Positions 1-6,820 of a DNA stretch of 12,502 nucleotides are shown piece by piece. The DNA is from Spirochaetales bacterium (GTDB taxonomy: Bacteria; Spirochaetota; Spirochaetia; Treponematales; Rectinemataceae), in assembly GCA_015657395.1 (NCBI GenBank), contig JADLKI010000008.1, positions 42,391 to 54,892 of the forward strand, given 5' to 3'. The notes below the pieces were generated by a model that did no database searches, was not told the origin of the DNA, and worked only from the letters and a program-made list of their open reading frames with translations. The translations under genes and the position numbers were made by a program. Every line of letters starts with the position of its first letter. Position 1 is the stretch's first letter.

Positions 1-408
1 CCCGAGTTCTGCTTCCACTGATACACCATGTTTATGCGCCAAGGCAACCACTTTCTTTGTCTCTGATACATTGTAATCATAGTCCTCGGAAGCCAGATCA
101 ATCATTACACCGGAATAGCCAGCTTCAATGCACTGGCGTGCCTGGGCAAAGCTTTTCCCATGGTCAAGCCCCAAAGCGATTTTGACATCAATCTTTTGAG
201 AAGCCACATCAGCGATAGCTTGCATGAAATCAGCGCCAGCGGAAAGCATATGTGAATAATAAGTTTGTACGATAAGAGGTACACTTCGCTTGTTCGCTGC
301 AGATACTAGCGCTTGGAGGCTCTCCAAGTTGTATGAGTTGAATGCGCCAACTGTGAAATGGTGCTCCCGTGCATACTTCAGTATTTCCACATACGATGTC
401 AATACCAT
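1..408 (-). CDS. Class II fructose/tagatose-bisphosphate aldolase-type protein, N-terminal part
   Basis: Only the first 136 residues are present; the gene runs off the left edge with no stop. The start at 408 has a strong ribosome binding site (aggagga, about 8 bases upstream). The protein opens like the KbaY/GatY/Fba family. LDHG places Asp82 and His83 at the numbering of E. coli tagatose-bisphosphate aldolase, where Asp82 is the catalytic acid and His83 a zinc ligand. Asp104 lies in VMID, and VEAELG carries Glu132 and Glu134, also conserved in the family. These enzymes use zinc to cleave ketose phosphates to dihydroxyacetone phosphate and an aldehyde in the cytoplasm. The usual MIDGS is MIDLA here, and the segment after it (SEDYDYN) is atypical, so a substrate other than fructose bisphosphate is possible. 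It is divergent from the sugar operon but shares promoter elements with it. The remaining zinc histidines lie outside the window. Confidence 0.9.
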   Translation of the reverse strand, partial: MVLTSYVEILKYAREHHFTVGAFNSYNLESLQALVSAANKRSVPLIVQTYYSHMLSAGADFMQAIADVASQKIDVKIALGLDHGKSFAQARQCIEAGYSGVMIDLASEDYDYNVSETKKVVALAHKHGVSVEAELG

Positions 409-476
409 TTTATTATCTCCTCCTAATATAAATGCGTTCTAGATGATCCCTATCTGATATAGCTGCATTGTGATAC

Positions 477-494
477 CTGTCATCCGCATGACAG
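477..494 (-). promoter_or_regulatory. Perfect inverted repeat in the aldolase leader
   Basis: CTGTCAT and ATGACAG (7-bp arms, 4-bp spacer) form an exact palindrome between the predicted aldolase promoter and its start codon. It could be a repressor operator or an mRNA hairpin; the sequence alone does not decide. Confidence 0.45.
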
Positions 495-535
495 CCGTTA
501 TTCACAATAGCCGAGCTGGCTGCGGAGTCGATGTA

Positions 536-555
536 TCAATAATTGTAGGTTATGA
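536..555. promoter_or_regulatory. Imperfect copy of the TCATAACC operator
   Basis: The minus strand reads TCATAACC followed after three bases by a degraded partner arm (AATTATTGA). The perfect version of the same element is at 1781-1799. It overlaps the predicted -10 box of the aldolase promoter. A common regulator is inferred; no regulator gene is in the window. Confidence 0.4.
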
Positions 556-580
556 TATATTATGAGAATTTTCTTGTAAA
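552..580 (-). promoter_or_regulatory. Predicted sigma-70-type promoter of the aldolase gene
   Basis: On the minus strand TTTACA (575-580) and TATCAT (552-557) are 17 bases apart, giving a leader of about 137 bases. The -35 box lies within a 12-mer (minus strand of 575-586) that recurs exactly over the -35 box of the sugar operon promoter. The TCATAACC element (548-555) overlaps the -10 box, a position suited to repression. Confidence 0.55.
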
Positions 581-802
581 ATAGTTTAAATTTATATACT
601 CCATAACTTAAATTCATGCTGGCTGCAGAGGGTAAAGATTTTTATTTCTACCAGTTTTTCATCATCAGGAAGCACGATTCAAGACAAATTGATCTACTTT
701 GATCCGCATTTCCAGCAGATGATCAGCAATACAATGAAAACTTGAACTCCGAGAACCCATATCGGATTACTGAACCGGCAATCATTATTCGCACTGGAAT
801 CA

Positions 803-810
803 TAAAGGTA
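803..810. repeat. Target site duplication, left copy
   Basis: TAAAGGTA directly abuts the left terminal inverted repeat and is repeated exactly at 1506-1513. Eight bp is the usual duplication length for IS1595-family elements. Confidence 0.88.
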
Positions 811-834
811 CCTGATTAGTGTTATAATTCAGCC
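811..834 (+). repeat. Left terminal inverted repeat of the IS1595-family element
   Basis: Starts CCTGATTAGTG and ends TTCAGCC. It matches the reverse complement of 1482-1505 at 20 of 24 positions, with mismatches at positions 12, 13, 16 and 17. Confidence 0.85.
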
Positions 835-901
835 TTTTGGGACATTCTGTGTCCCTGTGGAAGGTGTATACTGATGCTACCCGGGAAGGAGCCAGGTAGC
901 A

Positions 902-1500
902 ATGGCGACAAACAAGATACAATTCCAGAAAGGACTAATGAGGAGGGACGAATACTTGAGGATCGCGTTGAACTTGACGACACCTATCTGGGAGGAGAGC
1001 GTCGGGGAGGGAAAGTCGGAAGGGGTTCGGAGAACAAGGTACCGTTTCTCGCCGCGATACAAACAGATATGAACCATCACCCCCGTTATGTGTATTCTCT
1101 CGTCTCCCGTCTTTTTCATCCGATGAGATAGAGGCATGGGCAGCCAAGCGGCTACAAGCCGGAAGCATTGTAGTTTCCGATGGACTTGCCTGTTTCACCG
1201 CGGTCAAGAGAGCGGGATTTCATCATATGCAAGAGGTTGTAGGGGAAGGAAACAGGAGCACCAACATGGCATGTTTCAAGTGGGTCAATACGATTCTGAC
1301 AAATCTGAAGACCGCTATACTGGGTACCTATCATTCCTTCAACTGCTCCAATATATGCCTACCGCTATCTGGCCGAAGTACAATACCGCTTTAACAGACG
1401 TTTTGATATGGAAGCAATGCTCGTCAGGCTGCTGATTGCCGGTGTCCAAACTTCGATCCGCCCGGAATCGTGGCTCTGTTTGGCTGAAGCATGGCACTAA
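902..1500 (+). pseudogene. IS1595-family transposase remnant
   Basis: The N-terminus begins at 902 with MATNKIQFQKGL, like the usual IS1595 opening, and runs about 20 codons. It then jumps, with a frame change near 961, straight into the DDE domain (VELDDTYLGGER, first Asp), skipping about 100 residues of zinc ribbon and HTH. A second frame change near 1110 leads into a frame with IVVSDGL (second Asp) and KWVNTILTNLKTA, where the family carries Asn as third catalytic residue. A third change near 1345 restores the C-terminus (YRYLAEVQYRFNRRF) to the stop at 1498-1500, which lies inside the right inverted repeat. Family members are usually about 300 residues. The gene is dead: at least two frameshifts plus the internal deletion. 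Confidence 0.87.
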
Positions 1501-1505
1501 TCAGG
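1482..1505 (-). repeat. Right terminal inverted repeat of the IS1595-family element
   Basis: Reverse complement partner of 811-834; the outer 11 bases are identical. It overlaps the transposase stop codon. Confidence 0.85.
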
Positions 1506-1513
1506 TAAAGGTA
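1506..1513. repeat. Target site duplication, right copy
   Basis: TAAAGGTA, identical to 803-810 and directly outside the right terminal repeat. Removing the element and one copy rejoins the original spacer. Confidence 0.88.
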
Positions 1514-1780
1514 TAAACTTTATTTCTTATATATCAAGAAATAACAGACCTATTGAATTGTGAACTATCGAATAAAAGTTGCCGGGGCAGTAATTCAACA
1601 AGCGGTGATTGTCCTTGCCTCAGGAATAGGTGAAATTCAGTCAATTGCAGAGCCTTGCAGCGGAGATCAGAAGAACATTGCCCGTCATTCAGATTATCAT
1701 GCTTCGAAGAAAAACAGTTGGTCATATTCTCTGCATAGCCAGGACTATGTGATACGGCGGAGTTTCTCTTTTGCTATGAA
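1514..1780. other. Intergenic region without a recognisable gene, right of the insertion
   Basis: An open frame runs from a GTG at 1560 to 1799 on the plus strand, and another of 63 codons lies on the minus strand. Neither has a ribosome binding site or a motif that I recognise, and the plus frame ends inside the operator palindrome. I treat the stretch as non-coding, possibly a relic. Confidence 0.5.
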
Positions 1781-1799
1781 TCATAACCTCTGGTTATGA
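1781..1799. promoter_or_regulatory. Perfect palindrome, probable operator of the sugar operon
   Basis: TCATAACC-TCT-GGTTATGA has 8-bp arms around a 3-bp centre and ends 20 bp upstream of the -35 box. The position fits an activator site or one half of a repression loop. A degraded copy sits at the aldolase promoter (536-555). The cognate regulator is not in the window. Confidence 0.55.
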
Positions 1800-1819
1800 C
1801 GAACATGAGAATTAACTAT

Positions 1820-1848
1820 TTTACATTGGTCTTTTTGGGGTATAAAAT
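1820..1848 (+). promoter_or_regulatory. Predicted sigma-70-type promoter of the sugar operon
   Basis: TTTACA (1820-1825) and TAAAAT (1843-1848) are separated by 17 bases, close to consensus. Transcription would begin near 1855 and give a leader of about 130 bases. AACTATTTTACA (1814-1825) occurs identically at the divergent aldolase promoter, and ATGAGAATT (1805-1813) is also shared. Confidence 0.68.
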
Positions 1849-1894
1849 ATTTTTAGATTATACCAGACCGCCTAATGGAATTGGGGGGGCGTAA

Positions 1895-1914
1895 ACAACT
1901 TCTTAATAAGTTGT
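1895..1914 (+). promoter_or_regulatory. Leader hairpin 1
   Basis: ACAACTT and AAGTTGT (7-bp arms, 6-base loop) form a perfect stem in the untranslated leader of the binding-protein mRNA. No U-run follows directly, so it is not an obvious terminator. Confidence 0.4.
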
Positions 1915-1942
1915 GAGTTGCTGTTTTTAAAAGGTGCAATAA

Positions 1943-1962
1943 TCATCCTATCTTGAGGATGA
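1943..1962 (+). promoter_or_regulatory. Leader hairpin 2 next to the ribosome binding site
   Basis: TCATCCT and AGGATGA (7-bp arms, 6-base loop) form a stem ending 8 bases before the AGGAGG ribosome binding site at 1971-1976. It could affect mRNA stability or translation of the binding protein, or be a second protein-binding site. Confidence 0.42.
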
Positions 1963-1983
1963 AAAATTAAAGGAGGATTTGAA

Positions 1984-2928
1984 ATGAAAGAAAAGGGAAA
2001 AACGTGGGTATGCCTAGCCGTGTTCTTGCTTGTTTGTTCCTTTGCGGGCGCCGTGGATACAAAGGCTTCTGGCGGGATTTATGGCATCCTCGTACCGGAC
2101 CTTACGAGCAGTCCTTTCTATAATGCTTGTTTCAATGGCGTTGTAGAAGGTATCAAAAAATTTGACCCCACTGCTTCGTATGTAGTTTATGATTGCGCTT
2201 GGGATCCTGCGAAACAGCTCGACCAGATTGCACAATGCATTCAGCAGAAAGTAAAGGCAATCATAATGATTCCCAATGGATCGAGTGCGGTTCTCTCTGG
2301 GATCAAGGATGCGCAGAAGGCTGGAATTCCTGTATGTGTTCTGGACACTGCTACGACTGATAAAACCTATGTTGCCTCCACTATTGTTTCCAATAACCTG
2401 ATGGCAGGTGAGATATCAGGTGAAGCGATGGTTAGAAGCTTGCCCAATGGAGGAAATGTCGTAATCATTTGCACTCCCGGTAACGAGGTTATCAATCAGC
2501 GGCTTAAGGGCTTCTATTCAAAGATTGCCGGCACTAGAATCAAGGTCGTCCAGGAACTGATCGTCAACAACGGAACTACCGAGGAAGCGCTGACACTCAT
2601 GGAAAACGCATTGTCAAGCATTCCAAACCTCAAAGGTGTCTATACTACAGGAGACACGTTTGCTATCGGTATTGCCGCTGCATTGAGTGCGAATGGTTAT
2701 AAACCCGGAGAAATCGTTGTTTGTTCCACTGATGGCACGGCAAAAGGTGTAGAACTCGTAAAGGAAGGCTGGGTGTATAGTACTGCAGCACAACAGGCAA
2801 GCAAACTGGGTTACCAGAGTGTACAGGCGGCAGTGAAGATTCTCAAAGGAGAAACGGTGGAGAAATATGTCCAACTTGAATGTTTGGACATCACAAAAGA
2901 AAATGCCGCTTCTTACAGTGCTTTCTGA
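1984..2928 (+). CDS. Periplasmic sugar-binding protein of an ABC transporter (ribose/RbsB type)
   Basis: 314 residues, normal for the family. Residues 1-23 form a signal peptide: a Lys-rich start, a hydrophobic core and a likely signal peptidase I site after AGA, so the mature protein is periplasmic. The rest follows the periplasmic-binding-protein type 1 fold: an opening strand with LVPDLTSSPFY, LDQIAQCIQQKVKAIIMIP, a central hinge, and the C-terminal block STDGTAKGVELVKEGW. It should capture the sugar and deliver it to the permease. The start at 1984 has AGGAGG 7 bases upstream. It is first in the operon and followed by a long stem-loop, an arrangement that commonly gives more binding protein than membrane components. 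The ligand cannot be read from sequence. The catabolic genes downstream suggest a monosaccharide, perhaps a deoxysugar, pentose or polyol-related sugar. Confidence 0.9.
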   Translation: MKEKGKTWVCLAVFLLVCSFAGAVDTKASGGIYGILVPDLTSSPFYNACFNGVVEGIKKFDPTASYVVYDCAWDPAKQLDQIAQCIQQKVKAIIMIPNGSSAVLSGIKDAQKAGIPVCVLDTATTDKTYVASTIVSNNLMAGEISGEAMVRSLPNGGNVVIICTPGNEVINQRLKGFYSKIAGTRIKVVQELIVNNGTTEEALTLMENALSSIPNLKGVYTTGDTFAIGIAAALSANGYKPGEIVVCSTDGTAKGVELVKEGWVYSTAAQQASKLGYQSVQAAVKILKGETVEKYVQLECLDITKENAASYSAF

Positions 2929-2949
2929 TTTTCTCGATTGATTAACCAG

Positions 2950-2998
2950 CTGAAAGGTCCGTCGTCAGCAAATCGGCTTAATGCGACGGGCCTTTCAG
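2950..2998 (+). promoter_or_regulatory. Long intercistronic stem-loop between binding-protein and ATPase genes
   Basis: Arms at 2950-2964 and 2984-2998 pair over 15 positions, with one T-G wobble and a 19-base loop. No clean U-run follows, so it is more likely an mRNA-stabilising or partial attenuation structure than a full terminator. It would favour the upstream binding-protein message. Confidence 0.65.
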
Positions 2999-3050
2999 GT
3001 TGAAAATTATACTTTCTGTATATGGAATTTATTCAATTAGGATATTTGTC

Positions 3051-4553
3051 ATGGATGATGCTGATCAATACATCTTGCAAATGGAGCATATCAGTAAATA
3101 TTTCCCTGGCGTTCGCGCGTTGGATGATGTGCACTTCGGCGTGAGGCTTGGAGAAATTCACGGTCTTGTTGGCGAGAACGGCTCAGGAAAGTCGACGTTG
3201 ATTAAAGTGCTGACCGGTATTTATCATCCGGACGATGGTAAGATTTTATTTGATAATAAAGAAATAGAGATTGAAAGTGTTGATAGAGCCCGGTCTCTGG
3301 GCATCGCCGTCATACATCAGGAATTAAGTATGGCCGGCAATATGACTGTGGCTGAAAATATCTTTATGGGAAGATTCCCCATCAAGAAAAGGAGTTTCTT
3401 CGTTGACGTAGCGAAAATGGAGGAAGAAACAACAAGGTTGCTGAATCTGATCGGCCTGGATGAAGTCCGGCCGGATACTTTGGTGAAGACCTTGAATATA
3501 GCCCGGCAGCATATGGTGGAAATATGCCGCGCATTATCTCAGAACGCCAGATTGTTGGTAATGGACGAACCGACAGCGTCACTGTCAAATAAGGAAACAG
3601 AAACACTGCTTGATATCATGTGCCGATTAAAATCGGAAGGTGTTTCAATTTTGTTTGTTTCTCATAAATTAAACGAAATCTATAAGGTTTGCGATCGGAT
3701 TACTGTTTTGCGTGATGGGCAATATGTGGGAACTGAGAAATCCACGGATCTGGAATATGACCGCTTGATAAACATGATGGTTGGGCATGAAATCTCTACG
3801 ATTTTTCCGCAGCATGACACACAGCCGGGAGAGAAATTCTTTGAAGCTAATCATATTCAGTCTGCCCGGGTAAATGATGTCAGTTTCTATCTGCGAAAAG
3901 GAGAGATATTAGGTTTTTATGGTCTTGTCGGTGCTGGCAGATCAGAAGTGTTTCGGGCATTATTTGGCATTGATAAAAATATCAAAGGTGACATTTGGCT
4001 TGATGGAAAGAATCTTAAGATTAATTCTCCGGTGGACGCAGTAAATGCTCGTATAGTCTTTGCTCCTGAGAACAGGAAACTGGAAGGATTGATTCTCAAG
4101 CAGACAGTCGATTTTAACATAACAATTTCGATTTTGAAGACTCTTATTCATGGATTCAGTCTGAATAAGAAATTGAATGAAAAGATAGTATCTGGTATTG
4201 GGTCAAAGCTAAAGATAAAAACACCATCATTTGATGCGAAAGTAGCCAATCTCTCCGGTGGCAATCAGCAAAAGGTTGTGTTGGCCAAATGGCTGGTCAC
4301 CAACCCCAAAATACTCATATTGGATGAAGCAACAAGAGGCATTGATGTAGGTGCCAAACTGGAGATCTATCACCTCGTTTATGAGATCGTAAAAATGGGA
4401 GTGAGTGTTATCTTCATTTCCTCAGAAATGCCGGAAATCATAAATATGTGCGATAGGGTCTATATAATGAATCAAGGTGAAATAGTAGCCACTGTAGATA
4501 GGCAATACTTGACCGAAGAAACACTTGTTAAATATGCGCTGGGAGGACAATGA
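3051..4553 (+). CDS. Sugar ABC transporter ATP-binding protein, two-domain (RbsA type)
   Basis: 500 residues, the usual size for tandem-ATPase RbsA/MglA/XylG proteins. The first cassette has Walker A GENGSGKST (41-49), a degenerate signature around LNIARQHMVEIC (148-159) and Walker B LLVMDEP (168-174). The second has a degenerate Walker A (GLVGAGRSE, 291-299), signature LSGGNQQ (401-407) and LILDEATRG (422-430). A degenerate second P-loop is normal for this family. The protein powers import through the permease from the cytoplasmic face. I chose ATG 3051, with AGGA about 8 bases upstream. A TTG at 3000 in the same frame lies at the end of the stem-loop, has no ribosome binding site and adds 17 residues absent from relatives. 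The stop overlaps the permease start. Confidence 0.93.
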   Translation: MDDADQYILQMEHISKYFPGVRALDDVHFGVRLGEIHGLVGENGSGKSTLIKVLTGIYHPDDGKILFDNKEIEIESVDRARSLGIAVIHQELSMAGNMTVAENIFMGRFPIKKRSFFVDVAKMEEETTRLLNLIGLDEVRPDTLVKTLNIARQHMVEICRALSQNARLLVMDEPTASLSNKETETLLDIMCRLKSEGVSILFVSHKLNEIYKVCDRITVLRDGQYVGTEKSTDLEYDRLINMMVGHEISTIFPQHDTQPGEKFFEANHIQSARVNDVSFYLRKGEILGFYGLVGAGRSEVFRALFGIDKNIKGDIWLDGKNLKINSPVDAVNARIVFAPENRKLEGLILKQTVDFNITISILKTLIHGFSLNKKLNEKIVSGIGSKLKIKTPSFDAKVANLSGGNQQKVVLAKWLVTNPKILILDEATRGIDVGAKLEIYHLVYEIVKMGVSVIFISSEMPEIINMCDRVYIMNQGEIVATVDRQYLTEETLVKYALGGQ

Positions 4554-5593
4554 TTATGTTTGAGAGGATGTTTTTGGGGAGAAAAAGCACATTTCTTCGG
4601 GATAACGGTGGCATCCTGATTGGTTTGATCGTACTTTCCACAATTATTGCTATTGTTCAACCCAGTTTCCTGGCTTCAAAAAATATCTTTAATATTCTCC
4701 GTTCGATATCGACAATGGGAATCATCGGTTTTGGGATGACTCTCTGTATCATTATCAATGGAATTGATCTTTCCCAGGGCTCCGTAATAGGGCTGTCCGC
4801 ATGTTTCTGTGCCATGTTAATCAGCAATTTGCATTTACCTTTTGGTGTCGGGATCATTGGAGGAATTGCTGCCGGTACGTTGATGGGCGGCATCAATGGA
4901 TTCATTCTTTGCAGAACAACTATGCCCCCTTTCATTGTTACGCTCTCAACGCAGTTGATCGCCCGTGGTCTTTGTTATGTGATCACAATGGGAAATATGA
5001 TATATGTGAGTCCTTCTTTCAGTATATATGGCAACGGGTATTTATTTGAAGTAATCCCTTATCCAGTAATCTATCTCTTTATCATTTTCATAGCAATGTA
5101 TCTCTTGCTCGCCAAATCAAGACTTGGCCGTAATATATATGCCATCGGAGGAAATATAGAAGCCGCCCGTTTCTCCGGTATCAATATCAAAAAAACCACA
5201 TGGATTGTCTATACGGTTTCAGGTACGCTCGCGGGCATCTGCGGTATCATCGCTTGCTCACGTGTTGCACAGGGATCCCCGATTACAGGAAATGCCATGG
5301 AGTTTGATGCGGTTGCAGCCGCATATTTGGGGGGGATCAGTTACCTGGGAGGAGAGGGGAAAATAGGAAGTACCTTAATCGGAGCAATTGTCCTTGGCGT
5401 AGTAGCAAATGGCATGAGTATGTTGCTGGTCCCTTGGTATATTCAATCGATCGTAAAAGGATTAATCATTCTCGGTGCTGTATATTTTGATGTTACCAGG
5501 AAGAGGAAGGAAGCAGAATTACCCATCCGGAAACGGGAAACACAAAAGGAATTAGAAAAGAATCCGCAGACAACGCAAACAATTCAAGGATGA
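4550..5593 (+). CDS. Sugar ABC transporter permease (RbsC type)
   Basis: 347 residues of strongly hydrophobic sequence with many membrane helices, matching the BPD_transp_2 permeases of ribose/xylose/galactose importers. NGIDLSQGSVIGL (family GGIDLSVGS) marks the N-terminal half. GGNIEAARFSGINIKKT is the cytoplasmic loop that contacts the ATPase. AAAYLGGISYLGGEGKIGSTLIGA is the conserved C-terminal block. The last 35 residues form a charged cytoplasmic tail. ATG 4550 overlaps the ATPase stop (ATGA), which implies translational coupling. The in-frame ATG at 4556 sits at better spacing from GGGAGG and could be the real start, giving 345 residues. It probably works as a homodimer. Only one permease gene is present. 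Confidence 0.92.
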   Translation: MIMFERMFLGRKSTFLRDNGGILIGLIVLSTIIAIVQPSFLASKNIFNILRSISTMGIIGFGMTLCIIINGIDLSQGSVIGLSACFCAMLISNLHLPFGVGIIGGIAAGTLMGGINGFILCRTTMPPFIVTLSTQLIARGLCYVITMGNMIYVSPSFSIYGNGYLFEVIPYPVIYLFIIFIAMYLLLAKSRLGRNIYAIGGNIEAARFSGINIKKTTWIVYTVSGTLAGICGIIACSRVAQGSPITGNAMEFDAVAAAYLGGISYLGGEGKIGSTLIGAIVLGVVANGMSMLLVPWYIQSIVKGLIILGAVYFDVTRKRKEAELPIRKRETQKELEKNPQTTQTIQG

Positions 5594-5597
5594 AACA

Positions 5598-6785
5598 ATG
5601 AATAGCCAATTAATCAGAAAAACATTTGATGAGGGAAAAGGGATTTTCCTTATGTGCCCTAATTGGATTCCAAGGGCCTTGCTGGAACCAGGCAAAAGGT
5701 TGCGGTTGCTCGCCGACGATTACAGCCGACTTGGTTTGAAACGTGGCTACATTTGTGAGAGATGGTTTTCCGCCACGGAGAAAGCAGAAACAGGACCTGA
5801 GGCACCAGAAGATGAAGGGTTGAGTTATATCTATAGCAATGGCACGAGACTTCTTTTCAAGGATTGCGTCGCAGTGTTGGGTTCGGATTTGATCGGGAGA
5901 GAAATCTGGGAACAATATCACCGATGGCCGGTGTTTTCAAAGTTCTTTGATTATAAGTGTACATCCTTTCATCATTTGCATCATAAGGAAAAAGATGCGG
6001 CGCTTGTAGGGTTACAAAGCAAACCCGAGGCGTATTATTATCCTGCGGAGATGAATCTTTCCTTGGACAGTGCACCCGTTACATATTTTGGATTTGATCC
6101 GAGTGTCACTAAAGAGGAAATCATTGGCCGGCTCAGTCAATTCGAGAATCATGAAAACAGGTTAACCGAACTTTCCAGAGCTTTCCGACTGGAACTTGGA
6201 ACTGGTTGGTACACACCGCCAGGCGTATTACATGCATGCGGGTCATTGTGCACATATGAACCTCAATGGATGAGTGAATCCTGTTCTTTATGGGAAAATC
6301 ATACACCTGGTGGTTCTATCGTTCCTTACGATGAGTTCGCTGGTAAAGTTCCAGAAAATAAGAGAAGGGATTTGGAGTATTTGTACAACTTGATGGATAT
6401 CGAAGCGAATTTCGATCCTGATTATCGGAAGAAGTATTTTAGAAGACCTGTTATTGAGATAGAGGATAAGTACTATACGCAAAAATGGATCACCTATGGC
6501 AACCCATTTTTTGCCGCGAAAGAATTACGCATCCAGCCAGGACAGACAGTTGTTGTCAAAGATAACGCAGCTTATGGATGCATTCTGATCCAAGGGCATG
6601 GACGTTTTGGCGTGTTCCAAGCTGAAGCACCGAATGTGATTCGCTTTGAGGAACAAACTTATGATGAATTCTTTGTAAGTGAAAGATCTGCACGGGAAGG
6701 TGTCAGGATCGAGAATAATTCACATCAAGAGTTTGTTATGCTTAAACACTTTTGCCATAACGTTAATGCACCTTCCGGAAATTAA
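5598..6785 (+). CDS. Large cupin protein, phosphomannose isomerase-like; probable sugar isomerase
   Basis: 395 residues, not a named family that I can assign. The central part looks like a metal-binding cupin related to class I mannose-6-phosphate isomerase: SFHHLHHKEKDAALVG (123-138), SKPEAYYYPAEMN (141-153) and TPPGVLHACGSLCTYEPQW (206-224). Likely metal ligands are His126, His128, Glu144 and His212. A second, weaker cupin-like unit covers about 295-385 (FFAAKELRIQPGQTVVV to the C-terminus). No signal peptide, so cytoplasmic. It sits between transporter and kinase, the place an aldose-ketose isomerase such as RhaA or FucI would occupy, and no such isomerase is present. I infer an aldose-ketose isomerase, by analogy with cupin-type D-lyxose and mannose-6-phosphate isomerases. 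Epimerase or mutarotase activity, or a regulatory role, remains possible. Start 5598 has AAGGA 7 bases upstream and follows the permease stop by 4 bases. Confidence 0.8.
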   Translation: MNSQLIRKTFDEGKGIFLMCPNWIPRALLEPGKRLRLLADDYSRLGLKRGYICERWFSATEKAETGPEAPEDEGLSYIYSNGTRLLFKDCVAVLGSDLIGREIWEQYHRWPVFSKFFDYKCTSFHHLHHKEKDAALVGLQSKPEAYYYPAEMNLSLDSAPVTYFGFDPSVTKEEIIGRLSQFENHENRLTELSRAFRLELGTGWYTPPGVLHACGSLCTYEPQWMSESCSLWENHTPGGSIVPYDEFAGKVPENKRRDLEYLYNLMDIEANFDPDYRKKYFRRPVIEIEDKYYTQKWITYGNPFFAAKELRIQPGQTVVVKDNAAYGCILIQGHGRFGVFQAEAPNVIRFEEQTYDEFFVSERSAREGVRIENNSHQEFVMLKHFCHNVNAPSGN

Positions 6786-6820
6786 ATCGGAATTAATCGA
6801 ACGGGAAGTTGGAGTCGGGC

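Larger units (their letters stand above)
409..802. other. Intergenic region without an intact gene, left of the insertion
   Basis: Apart from the aldolase promoter and leader signals at about 477-587, I see no reading frame with a recognisable domain or ribosome binding site. Both strands at 600-802 are broken by stops. It may contain a gene decayed beyond recognition. Confidence 0.5.
811..1505 (+). mobile_element. IS1595-family element, internally deleted and decayed
   Basis: A 695-bp element bounded by 24-bp imperfect terminal inverted repeats (811-834 and 1482-1505; 20 of 24 positions match, including the outer 11) and by exact 8-bp direct repeats. The content is an IS1595-type transposase read along the plus strand, broken by frameshifts and lacking the zinc-ribbon and helix-turn-helix region between the first 20 residues and the DDE domain. 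It cannot encode its own transposase. With both ends kept it might still be moved in trans by a related full-length copy. It sits in the spacer between the divergent aldolase and sugar-transport promoters. Confidence 0.87.

Noticed and set aside
874..1131. 85-codon plus-strand frame as a functional gene
   Set aside because: It is only one piece of the frameshifted IS1595 transposase; the neighbouring pieces continue in other frames up to 1500.
1560..1799. 79-codon plus-strand frame between the insertion and the operon promoter
   Set aside because: GTG start without ribosome binding site, no family resemblance, and it ends inside the operator palindrome.
2023..2040. Lipobox (LLVC) in the binding protein
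   Set aside because: Val before Cys is unusual for a lipobox and a normal signal peptidase I site (AGA) follows, although spirochaete lipoboxes can be relaxed.
3000..3050. TTG at 3000 as start of the ABC ATPase
   Set aside because: No ribosome binding site, it sits at the end of the intercistronic stem-loop, and it adds 17 residues not expected in the family; ATG 3051 has AGGA at good spacing.
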